A stretch of DNA of 64,000 nt from Aliikangiella coralliicola. Its GTDB lineage: Bacteria > Pseudomonadota > Gammaproteobacteria > Enterobacterales > Kangiellaceae. The DNA lies in the NCBI RefSeq assembly GCF_007004725.1, contig NZ_ML660167.1:372001-436000 (forward strand). Reading direction: 5' to 3'. Below, in pieces: positions 1 to 8,324 of the stretch; positions within the stretch are counted from its first letter, which is position 1; every line of letters begins with the position of its first letter. The notes beneath the pieces were generated by a model that was not told where the DNA came from, did not search any database, and was given only the letters and a program-made list of their open reading frames with translations. The position numbers and the translations under genes are program-made.

Positions 1-2316
1 ATTATAATTGACATTACCCGGTTCCAATTGATCAATAAACCATAGTCGTCCTTGCGCGAAACTTAACGGAAGTAGAGTTAATGCAGACCGATTGACGGGC
101 TTTATTGCTGGAACTTTACTTTGTTCTTTGTTGTCGATTAAAACAGCCAGATTACTAATGCAACGCTGTTCAAACAAGTTTGCCTGGGATATATCAACTG
201 AAAAGTGTTGACGTATTCGCGAAATCAATTGGGTGGCCAAAAGCGAGTGTCCACCCAGCTCAAAGAAACTATCATTCACACCAATTTTTTCAGGCTGAAT
301 ATTTAAAATATTCGACCAAAACTCAACCAACTGTCGTTCGATATCATTACGCGGAGCGATGTGAATATGGCTGGTTCGAATAGCCACTTTTGTGTTTTCC
401 AATGCGCGACGATCAACTTTACCGTTAGGCGTTAGCGGTATTTTTTTCAAATTCACCAACGCCGACGGTAGCATATACTCCGGCAATGCCTGCTTTAAGT
501 AATCTCTAAGTTCTTCGTTCTGGGTGCTAGAACTATCGGTATTATTTCCGTCTTCGGAATTTTCAGAAACATAAAAACCAATAAGCCTTTGACCGACAGG
601 ATCCTTCTGCGCCACAACCACGCTATCTTTAACTAACGGGTGTTGATTTAACTCGGCTTCAATCTCCCCCATCTCAACTCGAAAACCGCGAATTTTGACC
701 TGCGTGTCGATTCTCCCCAGGTATTCGATAGTGCCGTTTTCCAACCATCTCGCCAGGTCGCCGCTTTTGTACATTCGGGCTTGTTGACCTGTTAATTCTG
801 AAGAGCTTAAAGCCGACTTGAAAGGGTCAACCACAAACTTCTCGTTAGTTAAATCAGGCCGGTTCAGGTAACCACGTGCCAGACCGTCTCCGGCAATATG
901 AAGTTCACCTGGGACACCAACTGGTTGCGGATTATTATTTTGATCGAGGATATAAATTTGCGTATTCGCTATCGGTTTACCAATAGGAATATTTTGCGAA
1001 GACTCTACCGGTTTGTCTTCGTTCAGCGACTCAATTAACTTTTGCGTAACGGTAATAGCACTACTGATTATCGTAGTTTCCGTCGGTCCATAAGTATTGT
1101 GTAAACGAATTTCAGGATAACGCTGTACGAACTCACAGGCTTTCGAATAATCAAGTTTCTCACCGCCAATAATAATGGTTTTAACACCACTTAAATCGAC
1201 GTTCTCTACCACTAGCTGATGGAAAAACGCAGTCGGTAAGTTTAATACCGTAACCCGATGTTCTTCGATTAAGGCTTTAAAGTAGTCCAGTGTTAACAGC
1301 TGATCTTTGTGCGCCAAAATCAGCTGTGCACCACGATTTAATACCACAAACACTTCTTCCACAAATAAATCAAAGCTAATACCTGAGAACTGGATCTGCT
1401 TATCAGCTTCATTGATTTGGTATTTTTCCGCAGCATAACAATTGTGATTAACCAGGCTTTGATGTTCGATCATGACGCCTTTCGGCTGACCGGTGGAGCC
1501 TGAAGTATAAATCACGTAAGCTAAATGATTGGGGCGAACTAAATGTTGTAATTCGACCTGGTTCTTTTTTAATTCAGAAACGCGACGAGTGATCTCTAGC
1601 CATTGTTGGTCGAGATTAATCAAGCGAGTATTTTGCTTAACAAAAGCACTCAACTTGCACTGTAATTTTTCCTGAGTCAACACAATATCGGCCTGACTGT
1701 CCTGTATCATGTAGGCCAGCCGGTCATCAGGATAATCGGGATCTAAAGGCACATAAGCTGCGCCTGCTTGCAGGATACCGAAAATTCCCACCAGCATATC
1801 CAGCGAGCGTTCAACACACAAACCAACCAGACTATCGGGCCTGACACCTTGTTGTTGTAAATACAATGCTAGTGTAGAACTTCGCTCATAAAGCTGCTGA
1901 TAAGTGAGCTGTTGTTGCCCAAAAACAACCGCGACTTTATCAGGTGTTCGCTTGACCTGCGCTGCAAACAAATGATGAATGCATTGATTTTTTGGGTAGT
2001 TTGTTTGGGTTTGATTAAACTCAGTGACTATTCTCTGAGCCTGATCCTCCAATGATAACTGAACACTATTCGCTAAGTGACGACTAATCATCTTAACTAG
2101 CGAATCTACTGTATTATGATTTAATAACTGTTCCTGGCTTATTGAGATATTAAACTTTCTCTCAATACATTCTCTTAATTTCACCTTATTGGCTGAATTA
2201 AAATCCAGATTCTTAAATTCCGAATTAATCTCTAAAACACCTGCTGGTATTTTCAATATTAATTCAACAATTCTTATAACTTCATCTACTACGTCTATCT
2301 GCTCCATGGTCTGCAT
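1..2316 (-). CDS. NRPS, ACP-A-PCP-C(start), 3' end outside window
   Basis: An open frame of 772 codons runs off the left edge, so the C-terminus is missing. ATG at 2316 is preceded by AGGGGGTG about 7 nt upstream. The order is: an N-terminal acyl-carrier-like domain (residues 1-85, phosphopantetheine Ser41 in LDFNSANKV); an adenylation domain (about 100-640, with YTSGSTGQPKG near 270-280, NTYGPTETT, YKSGDLARW and catalytic Lys633 in NGKVDRRAL); a PCP (Ser691 in LGGHSLLATQ); and the first core motif of a condensation domain (LPLSFAQGRLWF, about 750-765). By hand alignment to GrsA the ten pocket residues read D-L-E-N-I-G-T-I-I-K. This is nearest, from memory, to ornithine/basic-type codes, but that assignment is weak. 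No C domain precedes the A domain, which is odd. The leading ACP probably pairs with the ACP-less terminal KS encoded at 14637-18761. An independent starter role cannot be excluded. Confidence 0.9.
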   Translation of the reverse strand, partial: MQTMEQIDVVDEVIRIVELILKIPAGVLEINSEFKNLDFNSANKVKLRECIERKFNISISQEQLLNHNTVDSLVKMISRHLANSVQLSLEDQAQRIVTEFNQTQTNYPKNQCIHHLFAAQVKRTPDKVAVVFGQQQLTYQQLYERSSTLALYLQQQGVRPDSLVGLCVERSLDMLVGIFGILQAGAAYVPLDPDYPDDRLAYMIQDSQADIVLTQEKLQCKLSAFVKQNTRLINLDQQWLEITRRVSELKKNQVELQHLVRPNHLAYVIYTSGSTGQPKGVMIEHQSLVNHNCYAAEKYQINEADKQIQFSGISFDLFVEEVFVVLNRGAQLILAHKDQLLTLDYFKALIEEHRVTVLNLPTAFFHQLVVENVDLSGVKTIIIGGEKLDYSKACEFVQRYPEIRLHNTYGPTETTIISSAITVTQKLIESLNEDKPVESSQNIPIGKPIANTQIYILDQNNNPQPVGVPGELHIAGDGLARGYLNRPDLTNEKFVVDPFKSALSSSELTGQQARMYKSGDLARWLENGTIEYLGRIDTQVKIRGFRVEMGEIEAELNQHPLVKDSVVVAQKDPVGQRLIGFYVSENSEDGNNTDSSSTQNEELRDYLKQALPEYMLPSALVNLKKIPLTPNGKVDRRALENTKVAIRTSHIHIAPRNDIERQLVEFWSNILNIQPEKIGVNDSFFELGGHSLLATQLISRIRQHFSVDISQANLFEQRCISNLAVLIDNKEQSKVPAIKPVNRSALTLLPLSFAQGRLWFIDQLEPGNVNYN

Positions 2317-2552
2317 AATGATTCACCCCCTTGTTAGGATTTTTTATGCGAACTTTGTTTATATTTTATTCTTGTAATTTTTATTGGCTTTATATTTCAC
2401 ACTTTCCTTATATAATTTTTATTCCATGTTATTTATTTTCTTTGTTTTATTTTCTTAATTTCATTTGTAACACACGGTCGATGTGCAACATTTAACTTCC
2501 TCTTATTTAACCTCCCTCCAGTTTTAATTTGTCATTAATTGAATATTCGCTC

Positions 2553-2579
2553 GTCTGACCTAGAATGTTTTAGTCAGAC
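2553..2579. promoter_or_regulatory. Inverted repeat upstream of the NRPS
   Basis: GTCTGAC at 2553-2559 is mirrored by GTCAGAC at 2573-2579. Pairing extends two bases further inward past a bulged C. It lies about 240 bp upstream of the NRPS start, inside the 1 kb gap. It could be an operator or a hairpin. The function is unknown. Confidence 0.25.
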
Positions 2580-3231
2580 AGTGAGCACAGTTATTTGCAA
2601 ACTACTTTAGTGTTGTTTATGTTGTTCTATAATGCCCCTCCTTACCTTCAAGTAAAGGACACCCTTTGCCTCACAGCTGCGGCAAACTTTTTTGTAAAAG
2701 CATTTTCCCATTGTACTTTCAACGGTGTAACTTATAAATAATTGAACGCTTATCAAAAGTGCACAATGAACATACAAAACCCGAAAACAAAACGCTTGCG
2801 CCATTTTGATATTTAGAGGTAGTCATTCATATTTTTTGATAATTAACACTCGCCGTCTTGGCTTTAAGAAGTGTCCTTTTTGGTACTTTAACAGCAAAAT
2901 ATCTCCATTCAAAATAACAAATAGAATTATTTGAGATATTTAAAGCTTTTCGTTATTTTTTCAATGTTATTAAATATTTTATTTATACTTTGTGTTTATT
3001 GCTGATTGAAAAAACATCTACTAAATTATTTTTGTTGGTTATTTTATTGCCCAGATTTCAGGCTTGAAAATACTACGCTTTGACTTTTCATCCATTGAAA
3101 ACGAGATAGTAAAATTAAGGAATGATTGTGTAAACTAGAGAGAAGCGAGTCAGGATTTTAGAACTCCTTACCTGGATAGTTTTTGCGGACATTTATTTAG
3201 AGAACAGGTTGACAAAAAGCCACGTTGAATT

Positions 3232-3260
3232 AACCTGAATTCTAGGCGAGAACTCAGGTT
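3232..3260 (-). terminator. Hairpin downstream of the AT-like gene, possible terminator
   Basis: AACCTGAATTCT at 3232-3243 pairs with AGAACTCAGGTT at 3249-3260, 11 of 12 positions, around a 5-nt loop. It lies about 90 bp past the stop of the last trans-enzyme gene. No strong T-run follows directly on the minus strand, so Rho-independent termination is only plausible. Confidence 0.4.
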
Positions 3261-3349
3261 AGTTCGGTTATAAGCCACCAACAGAAAATAGTGACTTAAA
3301 TAGATAGTAAAAAAGAAATAAGTTTATTTAGACAACTAGTGAAAAGCCG

Positions 3350-4336
3350 CTAAGCAGGTTCGCAATCGACAACTGGCATACTAGCTTTTAACTTTTCCAG
3401 AGAGCTCAAGTTTTTTCCATACTGATTAATTGTTTCGAAGGTAACAGAATTGGAATTGGCAGGAAGGATATACTTAACAAAGGTCGCCAAAGTTCCACTA
3501 GGGCCAAGGTCGATAAAGATATAGTCATCTCTATCAACCATATTTCGAATAGTTTGTTCAAACTCAACCGGCTTTCTCAAAACTTCCCAGAAATGAGATT
3601 CATCAATATGCTCGATTTGTTCCGACTTTAGTGAGGAAATTATTGGTATTCTACTCGGCGTAAAATTAAAGTCGGCACCCAGCTGTTTGAATTTTTGCTC
3701 ATGAGGTGCCACTAGCTGAGTATGAAAAGCGTAGTTTACCGGCAGTTTTTGCGACATTATCTGCTTTTTGTCCAGCTCCGATTGTAGATTTTGAATATCT
3801 TCGGTCGAACCGCTCACCACAAAGCTAGATTGAAAGTTCTTTCCGGCTAACCAACAGTCTCGGAAAATTTGCGGATATTTTTCAATGATATTTACAGAAT
3901 CAATAACCGCCAACATCGCGGCTGGATTAGCGTCTCTTTCAAAAATTTCGGCAAACTCGATAACTAATTCAATCCCCTCTGATAACGATAGCGCACCAGA
4001 AACTACTGAGGCAATAATCTCTCCCAAACTATAACCTAAAACATAGTCAGGTTGGATATCCATCTCCATTAAGATTTTTGACAAACTGAATTCAAGACAC
4101 AGCAAGGCCGGGTTGGTGTGAACAAGACGATCAAAAGGCTCACTCTTGCTGTGTTGACGATAGAGGATATCGATCAAAGATTCTTGCAGCAAAGGGCGTG
4201 CGATCTGATCGCAATGATCCATCCACAACTTGAATCGTGGATGGTTTTCATACAGCTCTTTCCCCATGTGGTAATACTGAGAGCCCTGGCCTGAGAACAT
4301 AAAAACGATTGCTCTGTTCATTGTCGATCTATTCAT
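3350..4336 (-). CDS. AT-like protein lacking the malonyl-binding Arg, probable acyl hydrolase
   Basis: Freestanding acyltransferase-fold protein of 328 residues. FSGQGSQ lies at 14-20, the nucleophile Ser103 in GYSLGE, and the catalytic His205 in YAFHT. In malonyl transferases an Arg about 25 residues after the Ser binds the malonyl carboxylate. The neighbouring AT has Arg112 there, but this protein has Phe128. That substitution, and its pairing with a canonical AT, fit the proofreading acyl hydrolases of trans-AT systems (PedC type), which clear stalled acyl chains from carrier proteins. A transferase for a non-carboxylated acyl group is the alternative. It starts 32 bp after the AT gene; the gap contains TAATATTAGTTA twice. 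No strong ribosome site is visible, so it is probably translated from the same message. It is the last gene before the 1 kb gap. Confidence 0.8.
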   Translation of the reverse strand: MNRSTMNRAIVFMFSGQGSQYYHMGKELYENHPRFKLWMDHCDQIARPLLQESLIDILYRQHSKSEPFDRLVHTNPALLCLEFSLSKILMEMDIQPDYVLGYSLGEIIASVVSGALSLSEGIELVIEFAEIFERDANPAAMLAVIDSVNIIEKYPQIFRDCWLAGKNFQSSFVVSGSTEDIQNLQSELDKKQIMSQKLPVNYAFHTQLVAPHEQKFKQLGADFNFTPSRIPIISSLKSEQIEHIDESHFWEVLRKPVEFEQTIRNMVDRDDYIFIDLGPSGTLATFVKYILPANSNSVTFETINQYGKNLSSLEKLKASMPVVDCEPA

Positions 4337-4367
4337 ATTGCTATTAACTAATATTACGTAACTAATA

Positions 4368-5567
4368 TTACGCCGGAGTAATTTCGTTTAAATCAAAATA
4401 GCCATTGTAGTCTTTCATATAGACTGCAGCTCTATGTCCAAATAAAACCACGGCTTCAGTTCTTGTCTCAAGGCTATCGTAGTCCATAACGGTCGATTTT
4501 ACTTTGGTACCTACAGGATGCTTTTTATTCCAGGCTTCAACTTTCGCTTCAGCCTCTAGAAAAGCTTTAGGAACTTCGATCGGCTGGTTATTTTTTGGCG
4601 CCGTTTTTGTTGGGCTACTCGCAGACTTTTTATCGTCAGCTTGCTTTGTATTCGCTGTTTCCTTAGCGCTCTTGGCGACAGCTTCTTTTGACGAAGATTG
4701 TTGGGAAATACTCGCGACTTCCCTTTTGATGGTTGCGACAATTTTTGTTAGCACATCACCATGACCAACTTCTTCAAAATCCATCTCGTCTTTACTTTTT
4801 TGTTCCATCAGATATTGAATGCTCTCAGACCACCTGACACCACTTGCCATCTGACTGGATAAGTTTTCGAGTACATCAGCTTTTTTGTAGGGTTGAGCAG
4901 TGACGTTCGATATGACAGGTATTTTTAAGTCCGAAAACTTAAACTTCTTCAAGTAAGTTTTAAACTTTTCCTTCGACGGCTCCATAAAACGGGAGTGGAA
5001 TGCACCACTGGTATTTAACGGGTAGTAAAGTATCTCTCCTTGCTGAAAAAATTGTTCCGCGCTACCTATTTCTTCAATTGGACCGGAGATAACAATTTGC
5101 GACGGCGTATTATAATTGGCTAAATCAATATTGTTTAAACCATTTGTCTTTAAGATTTCTTCTATCTGCTCTTTTGTCGCATTAAGAATAGCTGCCATGC
5201 CGCCATCAGTGGCCTGACTCATCAGTTCGCCACGCTTTTTCACTAATTTTAATCCAGCTTCAAAATCAAAGCATTCTGCTGCTAGCAGCGCATTAAACTC
5301 GCCCAGGCTGTGCCCGACAACAAAGTCAGGCTTTTTACCGACTTCTTTGATTTTTTTATAATAAGAAAGCGCATTAACCACATATAACGCAGGTTGAGTA
5401 AATTGCGTTTTATTCAACTCTCTCTTAGGGTTTTCAAGACAAAGTTCTTTAATTGAATAACCTAAAATTTTGTCGGCCTTCTCAGTTAACTCTTTAAATT
5501 CATCAAATAATGTTCCGCCCATTCCTTTAGATTGGGAACCTTGGCCTGGAAACATATAGGTTTTCAT
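4368..5567 (-). CDS. Trans-acting malonyl-CoA:ACP acyltransferase with C-terminal extension
   Basis: This is the likely supplier of malonyl units to all the AT-less PKS modules in the window. FPGQGSQSKG lies at 6-15, the nucleophile Ser87 in GHSLGE, the carboxylate-binding Arg112 in KKRGELM and His191 in GAFHS, so the malonyl-AT signature is complete. The catalytic part ends near residue 285. It is followed by a Lys/Ala/Ser/Thr-rich linker (about 290-335) and a small conserved-looking module (about 345-399, FGHRAAVYM and NGYFDLNEITP). I recall this extension from other trans-ATs, but its function is not known to me. At 399 residues it is longer than FabD-type ATs (about 310). AGGAG lies 7 nt before the ATG. 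Confidence 0.92.
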   Translation of the reverse strand: MKTYMFPGQGSQSKGMGGTLFDEFKELTEKADKILGYSIKELCLENPKRELNKTQFTQPALYVVNALSYYKKIKEVGKKPDFVVGHSLGEFNALLAAECFDFEAGLKLVKKRGELMSQATDGGMAAILNATKEQIEEILKTNGLNNIDLANYNTPSQIVISGPIEEIGSAEQFFQQGEILYYPLNTSGAFHSRFMEPSKEKFKTYLKKFKFSDLKIPVISNVTAQPYKKADVLENLSSQMASGVRWSESIQYLMEQKSKDEMDFEEVGHGDVLTKIVATIKREVASISQQSSSKEAVAKSAKETANTKQADDKKSASSPTKTAPKNNQPIEVPKAFLEAEAKVEAWNKKHPVGTKVKSTVMDYDSLETRTEAVVLFGHRAAVYMKDYNGYFDLNEITPA

Positions 5568-5714
5568 AAGTATCTCCTACTAGAAATATAATATTTGTTA
5601 TTAATCTTTTCGCCGGCGCGAGCTGTTTTTACTAGCCCACGATTTGTAAACTCTAAATAACTTACTGACTCGACAAGCCCATTACCACAGCAGTATTAAT
5701 CAAGTGATCAACAC

Positions 5715-6995
5715 CTAAATATTCTGTAAACAAACTGCCGTATTTACACCACCGAAGCCCATACTTAAGTTAATTGCATTTTTAATATTGTGTTTGGTCC
5801 CTGGTTGCTTCACCCAGTTGTAGGTTTCCTCAATCGGGTTATCTAAATTTCTCGTGGGGTGAAGTTTCCCCGCTTTCATTTGCATTAGCGTTGCAATGAT
5901 TTCGACAGTTCCAGCGGCACTCAAACCATGACCGATAATCGATTTGGTTGCATTAAGATATGCATGATTTAACTCACAGTGACGGATTGCTTTAAGCTCG
6001 GTTTCATCACCGATGGTCGAACCCGTTCCATGGGGATTGATATAGTCAATTTCCCCGGGTGATAGCTGCGCTTGCTCTAGTGCTTTTTTGATCGCATTTA
6101 CTTCACCTTCAAAGGAAGGGTTGGGATTTCTGTTTCCATCCATTCCCATGGCTGTACCCGCCAGTCGTGCATAAGGGTTGATGTCTCGCTTTGTTGCCGA
6201 ATCAATACTTTCTATTACAACCACACCACAAGATTCACCAAAAATAAATCCATCGCGGTCTTGGTCAAAAGGACGAGCCGCCAACGCGGGTTCATTGGCA
6301 AATCTGTCTGATCCCATTGCGCCTAAAGTGCGAAAGCCCTGACATTCCCAATACGAGAGATCCATAAGCGCGCCAATCGCAATACAAACGTCAACTTGTC
6401 CAGACTTGACTGCCTCAACCGCTTGCACCACACTGACCTGTCCACTGGCGGAAGCGCCGCCTAATGTGAAAGCAAACCCTCTTATTCCAAATATTTCGGT
6501 GCAGAGTCCACATAAATCACTATCCATGTATGACATGGCATAGGTCGGTCGTAGAAATTCTGTTCGGTTGTGATAAGTCTGATGGGTTTGGCTCAATTCG
6601 CGTTGTTGAAAATTAGAACCGCCGACAATCAAACCAATTCGGTCAGGAGGAACTTCATTTAACTTCGCTTCGTTCCAAGCTTCATCTAACGACGTTAATG
6701 CAACTTGCGCTGACAGCGAAGCGGTTCGTAGCAAGCTTTTTGGAATAGACTCAGGAATTAACAATGATTCAATTTCAGCGCCGAGAAAAGCGGTCGTTTG
6801 CTCATCATTCGTTGATGATGGAGCAACCGGCTCCTCAGTAGATGACAACTTAGCCTGGCGACCGGGACGTTGCATTACATTAAATTTATGTTGGCCTTCC
6901 AGCAACGCGGCGCTAAAAGCAGACTTCCCTTGTCCGATTGCTGAAGTAACACCGACTCCCGATATAACGATTTCTTGTTGATTATAATTTTTCAT
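5715..6995 (-). CDS. pksF: Decarboxylating ketosynthase-like protein of the HCS cassette
   Basis: Freestanding KS-fold protein of 426 residues. The usual active-site Cys is replaced by Ser182 (GGASASGQV). The two His motifs remain (PHGTGS and SIIGHG). This Cys-to-Ser change marks the KS that decarboxylates malonyl on the donor ACP to give acetyl-ACP, the nucleophile for the HMG-CoA-synthase-like enzyme. Its start overlaps the end of the donor ACP gene by 14 bp, as expected for partners that are translationally coupled. An acidic, Ser/Thr-rich insert at about 50-68 is unusual and of unknown role. The symbol follows the bacillaene cluster by family only. Confidence 0.9.
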   Translation of the reverse strand: MKNYNQQEIVISGVGVTSAIGQGKSAFSAALLEGQHKFNVMQRPGRQAKLSSTEEPVAPSSTNDEQTTAFLGAEIESLLIPESIPKSLLRTASLSAQVALTSLDEAWNEAKLNEVPPDRIGLIVGGSNFQQRELSQTHQTYHNRTEFLRPTYAMSYMDSDLCGLCTEIFGIRGFAFTLGGASASGQVSVVQAVEAVKSGQVDVCIAIGALMDLSYWECQGFRTLGAMGSDRFANEPALAARPFDQDRDGFIFGESCGVVVIESIDSATKRDINPYARLAGTAMGMDGNRNPNPSFEGEVNAIKKALEQAQLSPGEIDYINPHGTGSTIGDETELKAIRHCELNHAYLNATKSIIGHGLSAAGTVEIIATLMQMKAGKLHPTRNLDNPIEETYNWVKQPGTKHNIKNAINLSMGFGGVNTAVCLQNI

Positions 6996-7221
6996 GAATG
7001 ATGTCAGCTAACTCACCAATATTTTCGGCTCTGGCAATTACAATTAACGGAATGTTTAACGATAGAGATTCTAAAGTCATCATAACAATTTCTGACCGAT
7101 CGATTGAATTCGCTCCCAGATCTTTCAATGCATCGTCATATTTAAACGGATGATCTTGTAACTTCGGAATAACTTCTTTCGCGTGGTTAGTAATAATTTC
7201 AAAAATGTCTTCTTTATTCAT
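6982..7221 (-). CDS. acpK: Donor acyl carrier protein of the HCS cassette
   Basis: Freestanding ACP of 79 residues. The phosphopantetheine attachment is Ser39 in LGANSIDRSEIV, a motif typical of the donor ACPs of beta-branching cassettes and distinct from the DSI motifs of the PKS-embedded ACPs. It would receive malonyl from the AT, be decarboxylated by the overlapping KS-like protein and hand acetyl to the HMG-CoA-synthase homologue. CAGGAG lies about 10 nt before the ATG. A REP-like repeat lies immediately upstream. The symbol is by family analogy. Confidence 0.92.
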   Translation of the reverse strand: MNKEDIFEIITNHAKEVIPKLQDHPFKYDDALKDLGANSIDRSEIVMMTLESLSLNIPLIVIARAENIGELADIIHEKL

Positions 7222-7309
7222 AATATGCTAACTCCTGATATTTATAATTTGCATTCTGTTTATCGCGAACGAACTTCCTCTGAGGTAGTTTCGCTAAATT
7301 GTTTTACAA

Positions 7310-7382
7310 GTAGGTTGGATTTTACAACCCAACACCACTGGTAGGCTTTAACACCAATGTTGGGTTTTACAACCCAACCTAC
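7310..7382. repeat. REP/MITE-like inverted-repeat element, copy 1
   Basis: A 73-bp element with ends GTAGGTTGG and CCAACCTAC and internal CCCAACA/TGTTGGG arms, so the whole unit can fold into one long hairpin. A second diverged copy lies at 50339-50415. Elements of this look are common between bacterial genes. It lies between the phosphatase and donor ACP genes. Confidence 0.75.
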
Positions 7383-7406
7383 AATTAGTTATTGAGCACC
7401 GAGATT

Positions 7407-8132
7407 CTAACTCAGTACATCAAGGATATTCGAAAAATGATCGAGCGCAATTTCTGGTTGAAAAATTGAAATTGATTCGCCGTAGTTATAGCCATAAGTT
7501 AGACCGATACTTTCCATACTTATAGCTTTCGCTGCAAGGATATCATTTTTCGAATCACCAATCATCAAACATTGTTGCACGCTAACAGACAATTGCTGAC
7601 AAACGTAGTTTAACTGCGCAGGATCTGGTTTCTTTTTAGCAAGCGTATCACCAGCAACAACCAATTCAAATATTTCGTTCAGCTTGAAACTCTTGAGTAT
7701 TGGTGTAACAAACTGTTCAGGCTTATTGGTAACAATCGTTAACTTATAGCCTCTGTCTTTTAACCTCTGCAATGTTTCTCGCACGCCTTCATACAATTGT
7801 GTCTCATTGCAAACATTTGCCTGATAAAACTGTAGAAAACGTTCTAACGCCCTATCAACATATCCCGCATCCAGCTCGGGAGAAATTTCAATCGAGCCGG
7901 ACAATGCTCTTTGAACCAGTGTTTTTGCGCCGTTACCAACCCAGCTGCGAACAACCTCTTGTGAAAACTCTGGCATTTGTAATTCAGCCAACATCAAATT
8001 GGCAGCCAACGCCAAGTCGGGCGCGCTATCAATTAAGGTTCCGTCCAGGTCGAACAGTAGTACTTTTTTACCCTTAAAAGCGACTTTATCCTTAAAAGCG
8101 ACTCTCTTTTCCGAGCTTTCAGGCGTAACCAT
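7407..8132 (-). CDS. HAD-family phosphatase, phosphoglycolate-phosphatase-like
   Basis: HAD hydrolase of about 241 residues. The nucleophile motif DLDGT is at 28-32, followed by IDSAPDL and a helical cap; TNKPE and GDSKNDILAAK are motifs II and III/IV. This resembles Gph-type phosphatases rather than FkbH-type glyceryl-ACP loading enzymes. A longer frame begins with TTG at 8180, but ATG at 8132 has GAGGA about 9 nt upstream and is preferred. The N-terminus carries a short tandem duplication (VAFKDKVAFKGK). It lies between the oxygenase and the donor ACP, apparently in the same operon. Its substrate and any role in the pathway are unknown. It could remove a phosphate from a precursor or be a passenger. 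Confidence 0.85.
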   Translation of the reverse strand: MVTPESSEKRVAFKDKVAFKGKKVLLFDLDGTLIDSAPDLALAANLMLAELQMPEFSQEVVRSWVGNGAKTLVQRALSGSIEISPELDAGYVDRALERFLQFYQANVCNETQLYEGVRETLQRLKDRGYKLTIVTNKPEQFVTPILKSFKLNEIFELVVAGDTLAKKKPDPAQLNYVCQQLSVSVQQCLMIGDSKNDILAAKAISMESIGLTYGYNYGESISIFQPEIALDHFSNILDVLS

Positions 8133-8324
8133 TCTCTGTGCTTCCTCGGAAAATTCGATTTCATTATTACTCAACTTCAATTGATTTATCCTTTTGAAAA
8201 CTTGCCAACAACCTATACTAAGTATTTAATTTCCAGCGACTTCGCAGCTTTTCATTAATCAGGGCATTGGCGAAAGTCTGGTTATTGGCAAATTTTCTTT
8301 AGTTAACGAGCCATTCCGCAATCT

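Larger units (their letters stand above)
2317..3349. other. AT-rich intergenic gap between NRPS and the trans-enzyme operon
   Basis: About 1 kb without a convincing gene. It is strongly AT-rich next to the NRPS start (about 2340-2480). A 65-codon minus-strand frame at 2607-2804 has no recognisable motif. The gap holds two inverted repeats, listed separately, and probably includes the NRPS promoter, but I see no clear -35/-10 pair. It is the longest gap in the window and likely separates two transcription units. Confidence 0.6.

Noticed and set aside
180-383. Plus-strand frames opposite the NRPS and PKS genes
   Set aside because: They are antisense shadows of clearly real minus-strand genes and have no domain content.
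2607-2804. 65-codon minus-strand frame in the 1 kb gap
   Set aside because: No motif, odd Cys/Lys-rich composition, no ribosome site that I can see. Most likely chance.
7407-8132. HAD protein as an FkbH-type glyceryl-ACP loading enzyme
   Set aside because: Its motifs and length are Gph-like, with no FkbH-type acyltransferase region.
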